Below, piece after piece: positions 28,118 to 36,500 of a stretch of DNA of 64,000 bases. The translations under genes were made by a program, and so were the position numbers. How positions within the stretch are numbered: the first letter of the stretch is position 1; each line of letters starts with the position of its first letter. The DNA lies in NCBI RefSeq assembly GCF_900187045.1, contig NZ_LT906453.1, positions 248,001 through 312,000 on the forward strand, given 5' to 3'. The notes under the pieces were generated by a model. The model had not been told where the DNA came from. It searched no databases and worked only from the letters and a program-made list of their open reading frames with translations. Origin of the DNA: Dermatophilus congolensis. Lineage in GTDB: Bacteria; Actinomycetota; Actinomycetes; Actinomycetales; Dermatophilaceae.

Positions 28118-30600
28118 CATCGCGTGGAACAGACTATTGCGCCAGCCACTCCGGAGGGCACCGAATGGCAGGGCACGACCCCTTAGACCGGGCCAGGTTT
28201 CCTGTTGATCCGTGGCGGCTTGTGGAACGACGCCCCGACATGAGTGACCTAGGCACGACCGAAACACTTTTCGCTATGGGTAACGGCTATATCGGTATGC
28301 GAGCAAACCCACCAGAAGGACGTGAAGCTTTCGCACATGGCACGTTCGTGAACGGGTTTCACGAGACGTGGCCGATACGTCACGCCGAAGGCGCCTACGG
28401 TTTTGCAACTACTGGGCAAACCATCGTCAATGCCCCCGACTCCAAACTGATGAAGCTGTACATCGACGACGAACCATTGCTGTTGTCAATGAACGACGTC
28501 GATGAGTACGAGCGATCCATCGACTTCCGCGAAGGAGTTTTACGGCGCGATCTGGTGTGGCGAACCCCCTCAGGCAAACGAGTAAAAGTCTCTACAACAG
28601 CGATGACCTCATTTGCGCAACGACATTTGGCGATTTTCACACTGCAGGTCACTCTGCTCGACGGCGATGCCCCCGTAGCGATCTCTAGCCAAGTCATGAA
28701 CCGGCAAGACGGGGTAGATGAGTACCACGTGAAGTCCGCTTCAATGGGAGGGGGCTTCGACCCCCGACGGTCACGCCAATTCGCACACCGCGTCCTAGAA
28801 CCGAAGATGCATTGGCATAGCGACCGGCGCATGCTCCTGGGCTGGAGCGCAGCGAACTCCGGCATGACGCTAGCTGTGGGCGCCGATCACGCAATCCACA
28901 CGGATAACGAGTACGAGATGTTGATCTCGACCGAAGAAGACCTCGGCAAGATGGTGTACCGCGTAGATGCGCAGATGGGTAAGCCCATCTACGTAACAAA
29001 AGCGGTTGCCTACCACACCTCGCGAGGCGTACCTGTACGCGAGTTGTTCGACCGGTGCCGTCGAACCCTAGACCGAGTGCGCCAAACCGGGATCTTCCAC
29101 TGTGTTGAAGAACAGGCAACATGGCTGCGCGACTACTGGGCCAATAGCGATGTCGAGATAACCGGTGACCGGTCAGCTCAACAGGCAATCCGCTGGAACC
29201 TGTTCCAGTTAGCACAAGCAAGTGCACGCGCAGATCAATTGGGTATTCCCGCGAAGGGGTTAACCGGTTCCGGATACGAAGGCCACTACTTCTGGGACAC
29301 AGACATCTACGTGGTGCCGTTCTTGTCATACACCTCACCAACAGCGGCACGGAACGCTCTTCGTTTCCGAGTACTACTGCTCGATAAAGCACGCGAGCGA
29401 GCTCGCATGCTGGCTTCCCAAGGGGCGCTGTTCCCGTGGCGAACAATTAACGGCGAGGAGGCATCCGCGTATTACGCGGCGGGTACCGCGCAGTTCCACA
29501 TCGACGCAGACGTCACGTACGCCATCCGCCGCTACCTAGACACAACTGGAGACGAGGGATTCCTCACCTCTGGCGGTATTGACGTACTCGTGGAAACCGC
29601 ACGCATGTGGGCTGATTTAGGTTTCTGGCGGACGGACAAAAACGGAGGCCAGTCATTCAACATTCATGGCGTTACCGGACCTGATGAGTACACCACCGTC
29701 GTCAACAACAACCTGTACACAAACGTGATGGCGCGGTTCAATCTCGAAGCCGCAGCCGATGCGGTTGAACACTTGGCCGCAACCAACCCAGAACAGTTCG
29801 CGCTACTAACACAGCGACTCAACCTTGAGCACAGCGAGCTTGCCGATTGGCGCGAAGCGGCCTGCGCGATGACCATCCCATTCGATGAATCTTTGGGTAT
29901 TCACCCGCAGGACGACAACTTCCTGTGCGCCGAGCAGTGGGATCTCTCCACTGTGCCCGCTGATAAGCGACCTTTGCTGCTGCATTTCCACCCGCTAGTG
30001 ATTTACCGGTTCCAGGTATTGAAGCAAGCCGATGTTGTGCTTGCGTTGTTCTTGCAGGGCAACAGATTCAGTGAAGAGGAAAAGCGGCGCGATTTTGAGT
30101 ATTACGACCCGATCACCACGGGTGACTCAACATTGTCGGCGGTGGTCCAGTCGATCGTGGCTGCTCAAGTTGGGCACAAAAAACTAGCGATGGAGTACTT
30201 CCGTGAAGGGCTCTTCGTAGATCTTGCTGACCTACACAGCAATACCTCTGATGGGGTTCACATCGCTTCAGCAGGCGGTGTGTGGAACGCGCTGGCCTAC
30301 GGGTTCGCCGGGCTGCGCGATGCTGAAGGGAAATTCGAGTTTGATCCGCGCTTGCCGGAGTCGTGGGAGGACATGACGTTGCGGCTGCGGATCCGCGGTA
30401 GTCGTCTTCGTGTTCTGGTGGAGCATGAGGCGATCACGTTGACGCTGGAGGAAGGCGAACCTTTGACGTTGAAGGTTCGGGGTGCCCCTTACACCGTTAC
30501 CTCGCAAGAGCCTATCCGGGTCAAGCTGGAGGGGCAGGGGCCACAACTGCCTCCTATCTGTGCTCATGGCGTTGCTGGAAGCAAGGGGCCTCTTAGCTAA
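28114..30600 (+). CDS. Glycoside hydrolase family 65 phosphorylase (maltose/trehalose/kojibiose type)
   Basis: An 828-residue GH65 enzyme. The start ATG 28114 overlaps the HAD stop and has GGAGGTGATC, an almost complete anti-16S match, seven bases upstream. Seen: the N-terminal beta-sandwich domain (FAMGNGYIGMRANPPEG near residues 50-66), the catalytic barrel with YFWDTDIYVVPFL, and the general acid Glu525 in the HGVTGPDEYTT motif. A C-terminal segment LHSNTSDGVHIASAGG follows. It releases beta-glucose 1-phosphate from an alpha-linked disaccharide by phosphorolysis. Maltose, trehalose or kojibiose cannot be told apart by eye. Coupled with the phosphomutase it spares one ATP per disaccharide. 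Confidence 0.9.
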   Translation: MTSRGTDYCASHSGGHRMAGHDPLDRARFPVDPWRLVERRPDMSDLGTTETLFAMGNGYIGMRANPPEGREAFAHGTFVNGFHETWPIRHAEGAYGFATTGQTIVNAPDSKLMKLYIDDEPLLLSMNDVDEYERSIDFREGVLRRDLVWRTPSGKRVKVSTTAMTSFAQRHLAIFTLQVTLLDGDAPVAISSQVMNRQDGVDEYHVKSASMGGGFDPRRSRQFAHRVLEPKMHWHSDRRMLLGWSAANSGMTLAVGADHAIHTDNEYEMLISTEEDLGKMVYRVDAQMGKPIYVTKAVAYHTSRGVPVRELFDRCRRTLDRVRQTGIFHCVEEQATWLRDYWANSDVEITGDRSAQQAIRWNLFQLAQASARADQLGIPAKGLTGSGYEGHYFWDTDIYVVPFLSYTSPTAARNALRFRVLLLDKARERARMLASQGALFPWRTINGEEASAYYAAGTAQFHIDADVTYAIRRYLDTTGDEGFLTSGGIDVLVETARMWADLGFWRTDKNGGQSFNIHGVTGPDEYTTVVNNNLYTNVMARFNLEAAADAVEHLAATNPEQFALLTQRLNLEHSELADWREAACAMTIPFDESLGIHPQDDNFLCAEQWDLSTVPADKRPLLLHFHPLVIYRFQVLKQADVVLALFLQGNRFSEEEKRRDFEYYDPITTGDSTLSAVVQSIVAAQVGHKKLAMEYFREGLFVDLADLHSNTSDGVHIASAGGVWNALAYGFAGLRDAEGKFEFDPRLPESWEDMTLRLRIRGSRLRVLVEHEAITLTLEEGEPLTLKVRGAPYTVTSQEPIRVKLEGQGPQLPPICAHGVAGSKGPLS

Positions 30601-30610
30601 GGATGCTCTG

Positions 30611-30666
30611 CGATTTATGTATTGAGGGGAGCCTCCACATGGAGGCTCCCCTCAATACATAAATCG
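30611..30666. terminator. Very long bidirectional terminator (26-27-bp perfect stem)
   Basis: Arms 30611-30637 and 30640-30666 are exact reverse complements; sterically about 26 bp with an ACAT loop. It separates the convergent GH65 gene and the chemotaxis gene. Confidence 0.85.
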
Positions 30667-30676
30667 TATTACCTGG

Positions 30677-32305
30677 TCATGTCCGGTAATTAGCTACCAA
30701 ACTACGCAACTCTGCTGCCCGGATCTTTAGATCTTCGGCAGACTGTGCCATGTCACGGGTAGTGCCCTCCGTAGCGCGGGCTCCTTCAGTAACACTGGAG
30801 ATATCGCGGGCGATACTGCTTGCCTCTTGTGCAGCCGTAGCAACGTTGCGGCCCATTTCGTTCGTGGTGGCGGTTTGCTCTTCCACGGCCGAAGCGATCG
30901 TGGCCTGGGTGTCGTTGATCTGGGCGATGATCGAAGAAATCTCTGCGATAGCGGTCACAGCGGCCTCGGTGTCCACCTGGATGGCCTCGACACGGCGGCC
31001 GATGTCCTCGGTGGCCTTGGAGGTTTCCTGAGCCAGATCCTTGACCTCGTTAGCAACAACCGCGAAGCCTTTACCAGCCTCACCGGCACGGGCTGCCTCG
31101 ATCGTGGCGTTCAACGCCAGCAGGTTGGTCTGCTCAGCGATGCTGGTGATCGACTTAATCACCTCACCAATCTCCGCAGAGCTGCGTCCCAACTTGGAAA
31201 CTGTCTCGTTGGTGTCGTTGGCAACCCGTACCGCTGTGGCTACAACATCCGCGGCATTGTTAGCGGATTGGGAGATCTCACGGATGGCTGTGGTCATCTC
31301 TTCGGATCCAGCCGCTACTGTGTCGATGTTTCCTGACACTTTGTCTGCAGATTGCGTCATTGATGTCAGTGCTTGGAGCGACTTTTCAGCATCCTTATTC
31401 GTGGTGTCGGCTGCGCGGCGAAGCTCCTCGCTGGTGTCATCCACACTGGAGGCATTTGTCAATACACTGTTGAAGGTAGCTGCCAGGACTGACACAGTCT
31501 GGTTGAGAGATTTTCCTACTACTGCGATTTCGTCTTTTCCGTTAGCGTCCACTCGGGTGGTGAGGTCACCTTTTTCGATGCTGGCTAAAGCGTTTACGAG
31601 ACGACGCAAGGGTTCAACAATGCTCGAAACTACGATTGCGGCTGCTGCAGCAGCAAGGAGCACAGTAAGCAGTGTGACTACCACCAGAATGATGCGTGCC
31701 ATGTTTGCTGTGCTTTGAGCTTCGTCCGTTAAACGTTGAGCTCGACCTTGCTCTTGCTTGATGAGTGAGGTTACAGCTTCGTCAGCAGCTTTCGAAGGAC
31801 CGATCGCGTTAGCGTCCCGGTACTCTCCGTATGATTTGAAGTCTTTCTTGTCGCCGTATTCCATCAGCGGATCGAGCACAGGGAGATACTGTTGCCAAGC
31901 TTTTTCTAGGGCTTCCAATGTGCCTGCATCAACCGTGTTGGGTCGGTATGCAGCAAGGTCTTCTTGCAATTTTGCTTGTGCTTTTTCTTTAGAAGACTTG
32001 TGCTTCCCTTTAGCCTCGGGAGAGGTTGACGTGACATAGTTCAATGTCCCAATTCTCACATCTTTCATTCCTGCGCGAATCTGCGACAGCTAACTGATTG
32101 GAACAACTGATTTCTCAATGACGGCATTACTAGCCGAGACAACAGAATTGAGATTAACAATCGCGTACACACCTACCAGGACTGTACCTAGAAGAATTAC
32201 GCCAATCATCGAAAATAGACGCTTCCCAATACTGATATTCGAGAGACGTTCTTTCAGAGTCGATCTTTTGTCACGCTGAGACATAACAGGACTCACAACA
32301 CTCAT
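30677..32305 (-). pseudogene. Methyl-accepting chemotaxis protein interrupted by an in-frame TAG
   Basis: The gene would encode a 542-residue receptor of normal length. Residues 1-71 (from 32305) hold a basic N-terminus and the first membrane span ISIGKRLFSMIGVILLG, then TAG at 32090-32092. The same frame continues without any shift: [14 protein letters not shown], a four-helix sensor region, the second span (near 31700-31610), a HAMP linker, and the cytoplasmic signalling hairpin with [21 protein letters not shown] near 31100. The TAG replaces what is probably CAG (Gln) in VPIS-Q-LSQIR. Without suppression only a 71-residue fragment is made; restart at ATG 32068 would give a protein lacking the first span. 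It suggests a motile ancestor. Confidence 0.85.
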
Positions 32306-32402
32306 TTAGATCTCCTCAACGATGCAGCAGCAGACCCGAGTGGCACCGCCTCCTTCTTATCGACTGGGACACAACATGGTTGAGAGCTTCCTGAGAGCAC
32401 AC

Positions 32403-32453
32403 GTATGAGGCGGGGTTAGCGCCATCCCCACTGGCGCTAACCCCGCCTCATAC
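32403..32453 (-). terminator. Terminator hairpin downstream of the 141-residue protein gene
   Basis: Perfect 22-bp inverted repeat, 32403-32424 and 32432-32453, with a seven-base loop. It follows the stop at 32474 and precedes the chemotaxis gene on the same strand. Confidence 0.8.
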
Positions 32454-32473
32454 ATCATGCCCAGGGCAAGACT

Positions 32474-32899
32474 TCAGCCGTCAAAAGAGGACAGGTCTTC
32501 ATTCATCGTGTCGAATTCGGGCTGTTCACCGAACACCTCTTCCAGGTGAGCCAGCGCCCGCAATACGTACTGCCGATCCTGCTCATCGATTTCCCCCGCT
32601 AGTCGCAAGATCGTGAATCCTGCCGCCACCACGAGGGTTTCCAGGTCGGTGCTTTCTTCGTCTTCACCGATACGGTCCCCTAGGTCGTCGCCGAAAGCCT
32701 CAACAAGATCTTCGATGAGTGCTCCGTCTTCCAGTTCGCTACGACGTTGCCCCCAGGTGCGCAGCAGGTCTTCACCTTCGGGGCTACCAAATGGCGCGTA
32801 GGCATCGTCTACGTTGTCGTAAATGTCATCTGTGAAGTGAGCAGCGAATACGGAATGTTTTGACGGAAGAGGCGTCTGAGACATGTCCCCAGACTGCAT
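32474..32899 (-). CDS. Hypothetical acidic protein, 141 residues
   Basis: I do not recognise the family. The protein is small, cytosolic and strongly acidic, with many Asp/Glu in DDIYDNVDDAY and GDDLGDRIGEDEESTDLE. No cysteines, signal peptide or membrane segment are seen. Two helical stretches near residues 85-125 look amphipathic. The start ATG 32899 has an AGGGAA ribosome site; ATG 32884 is an alternative five codons later. A 22-bp terminator follows, so it is expressed on its own or with the cysteine-rich protein upstream. Coding character is supported by the ribosome site and terminator. Confidence 0.65.
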   Translation of the reverse strand: MQSGDMSQTPLPSKHSVFAAHFTDDIYDNVDDAYAPFGSPEGEDLLRTWGQRRSELEDGALIEDLVEAFGDDLGDRIGEDEESTDLETLVVAAGFTILRLAGEIDEQDRQYVLRALAHLEEVFGEQPEFDTMNEDLSSFDG

Positions 32900-32973
32900 T
32901 TCCCTGCCGCCCGATTCAAGCGGCCCGGGAAATCACCACGTACATCCGGGCGTGGTTCGCGTCACATCTGCGA

Positions 32974-33306
32974 TCAGTGGGTGTCCTCGAGACCAGCGAT
33001 GGCTTGCTCTAGTGCGTGTAGTCCGGAAAGTTCGGTGACGATCTGGTGCATTTCTAGCTCTTGATCCCAGTCCAGGGTTTCGGTGACGCAGTCGATGCAG
33101 GAACGTGTGCAGGTGCTGTGCTTGTTGCCTTCTGCGCAGTCCATGCACATGAATCCGTCACAGGTGGCGCAGCGTTCGCCGAGGATGTCATCTGTGTCGA
33201 GCACGGCGAGAGTGGCGTTATGCATGCTGGTGGCTCCGGCGAATCCCTGCTCCATGACGGTGCGGTGTGTGGTTTCGTCGATGTCGTCGTGGTGTTTGTT
33301 GTTCAT
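32974..33306 (-). CDS. Small cysteine-rich, zinc-finger-like protein
   Basis: A 110-residue protein. The open frame extends upstream to 33474, but ATG 33306 is preceded by GGGGGAAAC and starts a sensible MNNKHHDDIDETTHR sequence. The centre holds two cysteine clusters, CATCDGFMCMDC and CTRSCIDC, which look like a metal-binding (zinc-ribbon or B-box-like) fold, followed by an acidic helical tail. No transmembrane segment. I cannot name a family. It lies about 250 bases after thiD on the same strand beyond a terminator, thus probably an independent gene. Its proximity to the zinc-uptake operon may be chance. Confidence 0.6.
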   Translation of the reverse strand: MNNKHHDDIDETTHRTVMEQGFAGATSMHNATLAVLDTDDILGERCATCDGFMCMDCAEGNKHSTCTRSCIDCVTETLDWDQELEMHQIVTELSGLHALEQAIAGLEDTH

Positions 33307-33499
33307 TGTTTCCCCCAGGTGTGTTTCGGCGGGCCCAACCGCCGAGCGATGGTTCCCCTTTGTCTGTGTGTCGGGCTGTCTGCCGGACACACACCTCATC
33401 GACCCTGGACGGGTGATCAATAGGAATTCGGACGAACTTTTGTGACGTACGTCCAAGACGATGTCCTTGAACATCTATCCGAGTGCTGTAGAAGGTTTT

Positions 33500-33540
33500 C
33501 GGCCCCGCTGGTGCTGTGGAAGGCAAGCGCAGTGGGGCCG
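33500..33540 (-). terminator. Terminator hairpin after thiD
   Basis: CGGCCCCGCTG (33500-33510) pairs with CAGTGGGGCCG (33530-33540), 11 bp including one G-U pair, about 20 bases after the thiD stop. It ends the znu-zur-thiD transcription unit. Confidence 0.6.
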
Positions 33541-33560
33541 ATCTTGTCGACAAGTTTGGT

Positions 33561-34376
33561 TCAGCGGTTTGTTTGGCGGAGCACGTCGAAGGGAGTTCCG
33601 ACGATCATTCGCTGCTGAATGCCCTGCGTAACAAATTTTTTGGCGACTCTTGCTGCTTCTAGGTGTGTAGCTCCTTGAGCGAGCTGGGCTGTGACAGCCG
33701 CGGCGAGGGAGCATCCTGCGCCGGAAACAGCATGCTCGCCTACTTTGGGTTCGCGGAGCACTTCAAGCGTGGAGCCGTCGTAAAAGACGTCGATCGCTTC
33801 GGGGCCCTCGAGTCGTACTCCGCCTTTAGCCATGACAGTGGCACCGAAGGCGTCGTGAATGCGTTGAGCCGCTTCGATGAGTTCTTGTTCGGTGGCGATG
33901 CTTTCCATTCCTGATAGTGCGGCGGCTTCGAAATGGTTAGGGGTGATGAATGCTGCTTTGGGGAGAATGTGTTGTTTGAGGGCGTTATCTGTGTCCAGCG
34001 CTGCTCCTGGCTCTTGCCCTTTGCAGATGAGAACAGGGTCAACAACGAGATTGCTGACTTGTTGTTGCTGAAGAACGTTTGCTGTGGCCTCAATGAGTGC
34101 AGGGGTGCCCAGCATGCCGGTTTTGATTGCTCCGAACGTGTGGGTGGCGAACTCAGCTTCGAGCTGGTCGCGGAGAACGTCTGGGTCAATGGTGAACAAG
34201 CGATGGTTCCAGTTGTTTTTGGGGTCAAAAGAGACGATGCATGTCAAAGCAGCGACCCCAAAAGTGCCCAGGGCTTGGAAGGTGCGTAGGTCTGCTTGGG
34301 CTCCGGCGCCGCCGGTGGCTTCGGAGCCTGCGATGGTTAGAGCTGCAGGAAGGTTGTGATGGGTGTCATGGGTCAT
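33561..34376 (-). CDS. thiD: Hydroxymethylpyrimidine/phosphomethylpyrimidine kinase
   Basis: A 271-residue ribokinase-fold enzyme that phosphorylates HMP and HMP-phosphate in thiamine synthesis. Seen: the N-terminal [18 protein letters not shown] (substrate-binding and family signature), DPVLICKGQ near residue 120, [12 protein letters not shown], and the anion-hole/catalytic motif [10 protein letters not shown] near 235. The usual S-D in 'AGSDxSGGAG' is E-A here (SEATGG). Only 12 bases separate it from zur, so it is probably transcribed with the zinc-uptake genes, which is an unusual partner for a thiamine gene. Confidence 0.9.
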   Translation of the reverse strand: MTHDTHHNLPAALTIAGSEATGGAGAQADLRTFQALGTFGVAALTCIVSFDPKNNWNHRLFTIDPDVLRDQLEAEFATHTFGAIKTGMLGTPALIEATANVLQQQQVSNLVVDPVLICKGQEPGAALDTDNALKQHILPKAAFITPNHFEAAALSGMESIATEQELIEAAQRIHDAFGATVMAKGGVRLEGPEAIDVFYDGSTLEVLREPKVGEHAVSGAGCSLAAAVTAQLAQGATHLEAARVAKKFVTQGIQQRMIVGTPFDVLRQTNR

Positions 34377-34388
34377 GCGCTCATGGTG

Positions 34389-34805
34389 TCACGCATCGGG
34401 TGGGCTGGGTTGTGCTGAGCATGAGGCGCACAGGCCGAATAGTTCGAGGCTGTGTGAGACGTCCGTGAATCCGTTTTCGTCAGCCATAGCATCGGCCCAG
34501 CTTTCGATAGAGGTCCCACGAATCTCGACGGTGTAACCGCATTGGCGGCAAACGAGGTGATGGTGGTGTCCTTCGGTGTCGCACCAGCGGTAGATGAGTT
34601 CGCCGTCAGCATTGCGGAGGACATCGACTTTTCCGGCGGCACTCATAACTCCGAGAGTGCGGTAAACGGTGGCTAGGCCAGCGCGGCTTCCACCTTCAGT
34701 GAGTCTGGCGTGCACTTGTTGGGCTGAGACGAAGTCGCCGCCTGTTTTAAGGAGTGCTTCGATGGCGGCTCGTTGGCGGGTGTTACGTCGGCGGGGCTCA
34801 GCCAT
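34389..34805 (-). CDS. zur: Zinc uptake regulator, Fur family
   Basis: A 138-residue Fur-family repressor. I start it at ATG 34805, with CGAGG six bases upstream, although the frame is open to 35081. Seen: the N-terminal winged helix with LATVYRTLGVMSAAGKVD, the histidine-rich metal site GHHHHLVC, and two structural-zinc cysteine pairs CRQCG and CASC. Identification as Zur rather than Fur rests on its position: 13 bases after znuB and before thiD in the znuACB operon. With Zn2+ bound it should repress the operon through the palindrome at 37532-37551, forming an autoregulatory loop. Confidence 0.88.
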   Translation of the reverse strand: MAEPRRRNTRQRAAIEALLKTGGDFVSAQQVHARLTEGGSRAGLATVYRTLGVMSAAGKVDVLRNADGELIYRWCDTEGHHHHLVCRQCGYTVEIRGTSIESWADAMADENGFTDVSHSLELFGLCASCSAQPSPPDA

Positions 34806-34818
34806 GGGTACCTCGAAA

Positions 34819-35685
34819 TTACTGGGGGGTGGGGCTGTGCCGCACTTTACGGCGTCGTCGGTTCTCCCTGACGTGAGTGATGCGATGGGTGAGATGGGTG
34901 ACAAGAGAGATGACGGCGAACAGCGAAATTGCGATGACAACAATAGTCGCCCCTGAGGGAGTGCTGAGATAGTAGGAGGCACTAACTCCGCCGACACTGC
35001 ACAGCACTCCGATGAGCACAGCCCATGCTGCCGCGCGCGCGTAGCTGCGGGCAAAAAGCTGGCTGGTGGCGTTGGGCACAATCATGAGGGCGCTGATCAG
35101 AAGTAGTCCAACAACTCGCATAGAGACAACCACAGTCACAGCTGTCAATACAGTCAGAAGGATGTTGAGTGGGAGCACTGGCAGCCCGACAGCGCGGCTG
35201 TATTCGGGGTCGGCTGCGATAGCAAAGAGTCGGCGGCGTAGTAGCACGGCAACGCTGACAACAATCGCGGACAGAATGGCGAAGATAATCAGATCAGTGG
35301 GTTTAGTGGTGGTGATGGCGCCGAAAAGGTAGGAGTCAAGGTTTGCACCGCCAGTGGTGACGCGGGCCATAAGAACAACACCGAACGCGATTCCGCCGTA
35401 GAACATGAGGGCCAGTGCAGTGTCACCCGAGGTGTGACCGGAGGCGCGCACAATCTCGATGAGGATGGCCGCGATCACGGTGACGATCAGGGCCATGCCG
35501 ATGGGGTGAGTGGCTGTGAGCAGTCCGATAGCCACGCCAGCAAGGGCGACGTGTCCGATGCCATCACCGATGAGAGAAAGCTGCCGTTGGACGAGGAAGA
35601 TTCCCACGGTGGGCGCGGTGATACCGACGAGGAAGGCAGCGAGTAGGGCTCGCTGCATGAAGGCAAAGTCGAGCATCTCGATCAT
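34819..35685 (-). CDS. znuB: Zinc ABC transporter permease
   Basis: A 288-residue ABC-3 family permease with eight to nine hydrophobic segments. It starts with DFAFMQRALLAAFLVGITAP and has LSLIGDGIGHVALAGVAIG near residues 35-53, a conserved family stretch. The hydrophilic C-terminal tail is rich in His and Arg (RRRRKVRHSP). It overlaps znuC by four bases. With ZnuA and ZnuC it imports Zn2+ (less likely Mn2+, given the adjacent Zur). Confidence 0.92.
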   Translation of the reverse strand: MIEMLDFAFMQRALLAAFLVGITAPTVGIFLVQRQLSLIGDGIGHVALAGVAIGLLTATHPIGMALIVTVIAAILIEIVRASGHTSGDTALALMFYGGIAFGVVLMARVTTGGANLDSYLFGAITTTKPTDLIIFAILSAIVVSVAVLLRRRLFAIAADPEYSRAVGLPVLPLNILLTVLTAVTVVVSMRVVGLLLISALMIVPNATSQLFARSYARAAAWAVLIGVLCSVGGVSASYYLSTPSGATIVVIAISLFAVISLVTHLTHRITHVRENRRRRKVRHSPTPQ

Positions 35686-36500
35686 CGGTGTTTCTCCAGG
35701 CCAGTGATGGGAGGGTTGGGTGGTGTCTCAGGTGAGTGGCCATGGTGATGCTCGGCCCATTCAGAGATGTGCCATTCGTGCGCACGGTATTCCTCAGGGG
35801 TGCCATCGAAATCAACGAGTCCTGTTTTGATGGCGACAACCCGACTCAGCAATGGCGCGAGGGCGGTGACTTCGTGCGTGACGATGAGTTGGGTGACCCC
35901 CTCGTCGGCGAGGGCGACAAGCACTTCGACGAGTGCATCTTGGTTGGCGGCATCAACTCCGGCGGTGGGCTCGTCCATGATGAGCACTTCGGGTTGGGCG
36001 GCCAGGGCGCGGGCGATGAGCACTCGGCGATGTTGGCCGCCGGAGAGATTAGCGACGCGGTGGTCGGCGAAGTCGGCCATATCGACACGGGCGAGGCTTT
36101 CGGCAACGATGGCGCGGTCATGTTTGTTGGGTCGGGCAATGATGCCTTGGTGAGGCAACCGGCCGGTGGCAACAACTTCAGCGACGGTGGCTACGACGGA
36201 GTCGGAGAGGGTGTGGCGTTGGGGGACGTAGCCGAGTCGATAACGGCGGGTGAGATTGGCCAGGGGCTCACCGAAAAGTTCGACGCGTCCAGATAGGTGC
36301 GAGTTCAATCCGAGAAGGCCCCGCACAAGGGTGGATTTTCCACTGCCGTTTGGGCCGAGCAGGGCTACGCGCTCGCCTGAGGTGATGCGTAGATCAACGC
36401 CGTGGACGATCTCTTCCTCACCGTAGCCGAAGCAGGCCCTCTCGAGCTCAATGATGGTTGAGGGGGCCTGCTTCGGCGAAGTTGGCGTTGGCACGGTCAT
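35682..36500 (-). CDS. znuC: Zinc ABC transporter ATP-binding protein
   Basis: A 272-residue ATPase. Walker A is GPNGSGKST near residue 50, the signature LSGGQHRRVLIARAL, Walker B LIMDEPTAGVD, and the H-loop IVTHEVTAL. The C-terminal tail HEWHISEWAEHHHGHSP is histidine-rich and may handle zinc. The start overlaps the znuA stop by four bases. The first ~15 codons are unlike the family and contain one arm of a 13-bp inverted repeat (36427-36476), so the family-conserved part begins near TIIELERACFGYG. Confidence 0.92.
   Translation of the reverse strand: MTVPTPTSPKQAPSTIIELERACFGYGEEEIVHGVDLRITSGERVALLGPNGSGKSTLVRGLLGLNSHLSGRVELFGEPLANLTRRYRLGYVPQRHTLSDSVVATVAEVVATGRLPHQGIIARPNKHDRAIVAESLARVDMADFADHRVANLSGGQHRRVLIARALAAQPEVLIMDEPTAGVDAANQDALVEVLVALADEGVTQLIVTHEVTALAPLLSRVVAIKTGLVDFDGTPEEYRAHEWHISEWAEHHHGHSPETPPNPPITGLEKHR
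36427..36476 (-). repeat. 13-bp inverted repeat inside the 5' coding end of znuC
   Basis: CCGAAGCAGGCCC (36427-36439) and its exact complement (36464-36476) are separated by 24 bases, within codons 9-25 of znuC. The mRNA could form a stable stem just after the start codon, possibly an attenuator or translational brake between znuA and znuC. Confidence 0.6.

Noticed and set aside
27860-29450. Long minus-strand frames opposite the HAD and GH65 genes
   Set aside because: They are antisense to strongly supported genes and lack ribosome sites and motifs.
32090-32092. TAG in the chemotaxis gene as a pyrrolysine or programmed read-through codon
   Set aside because: No pyrrolysine genes are expected in this lineage and no read-through context is evident; a simple CAG to TAG change explains it.
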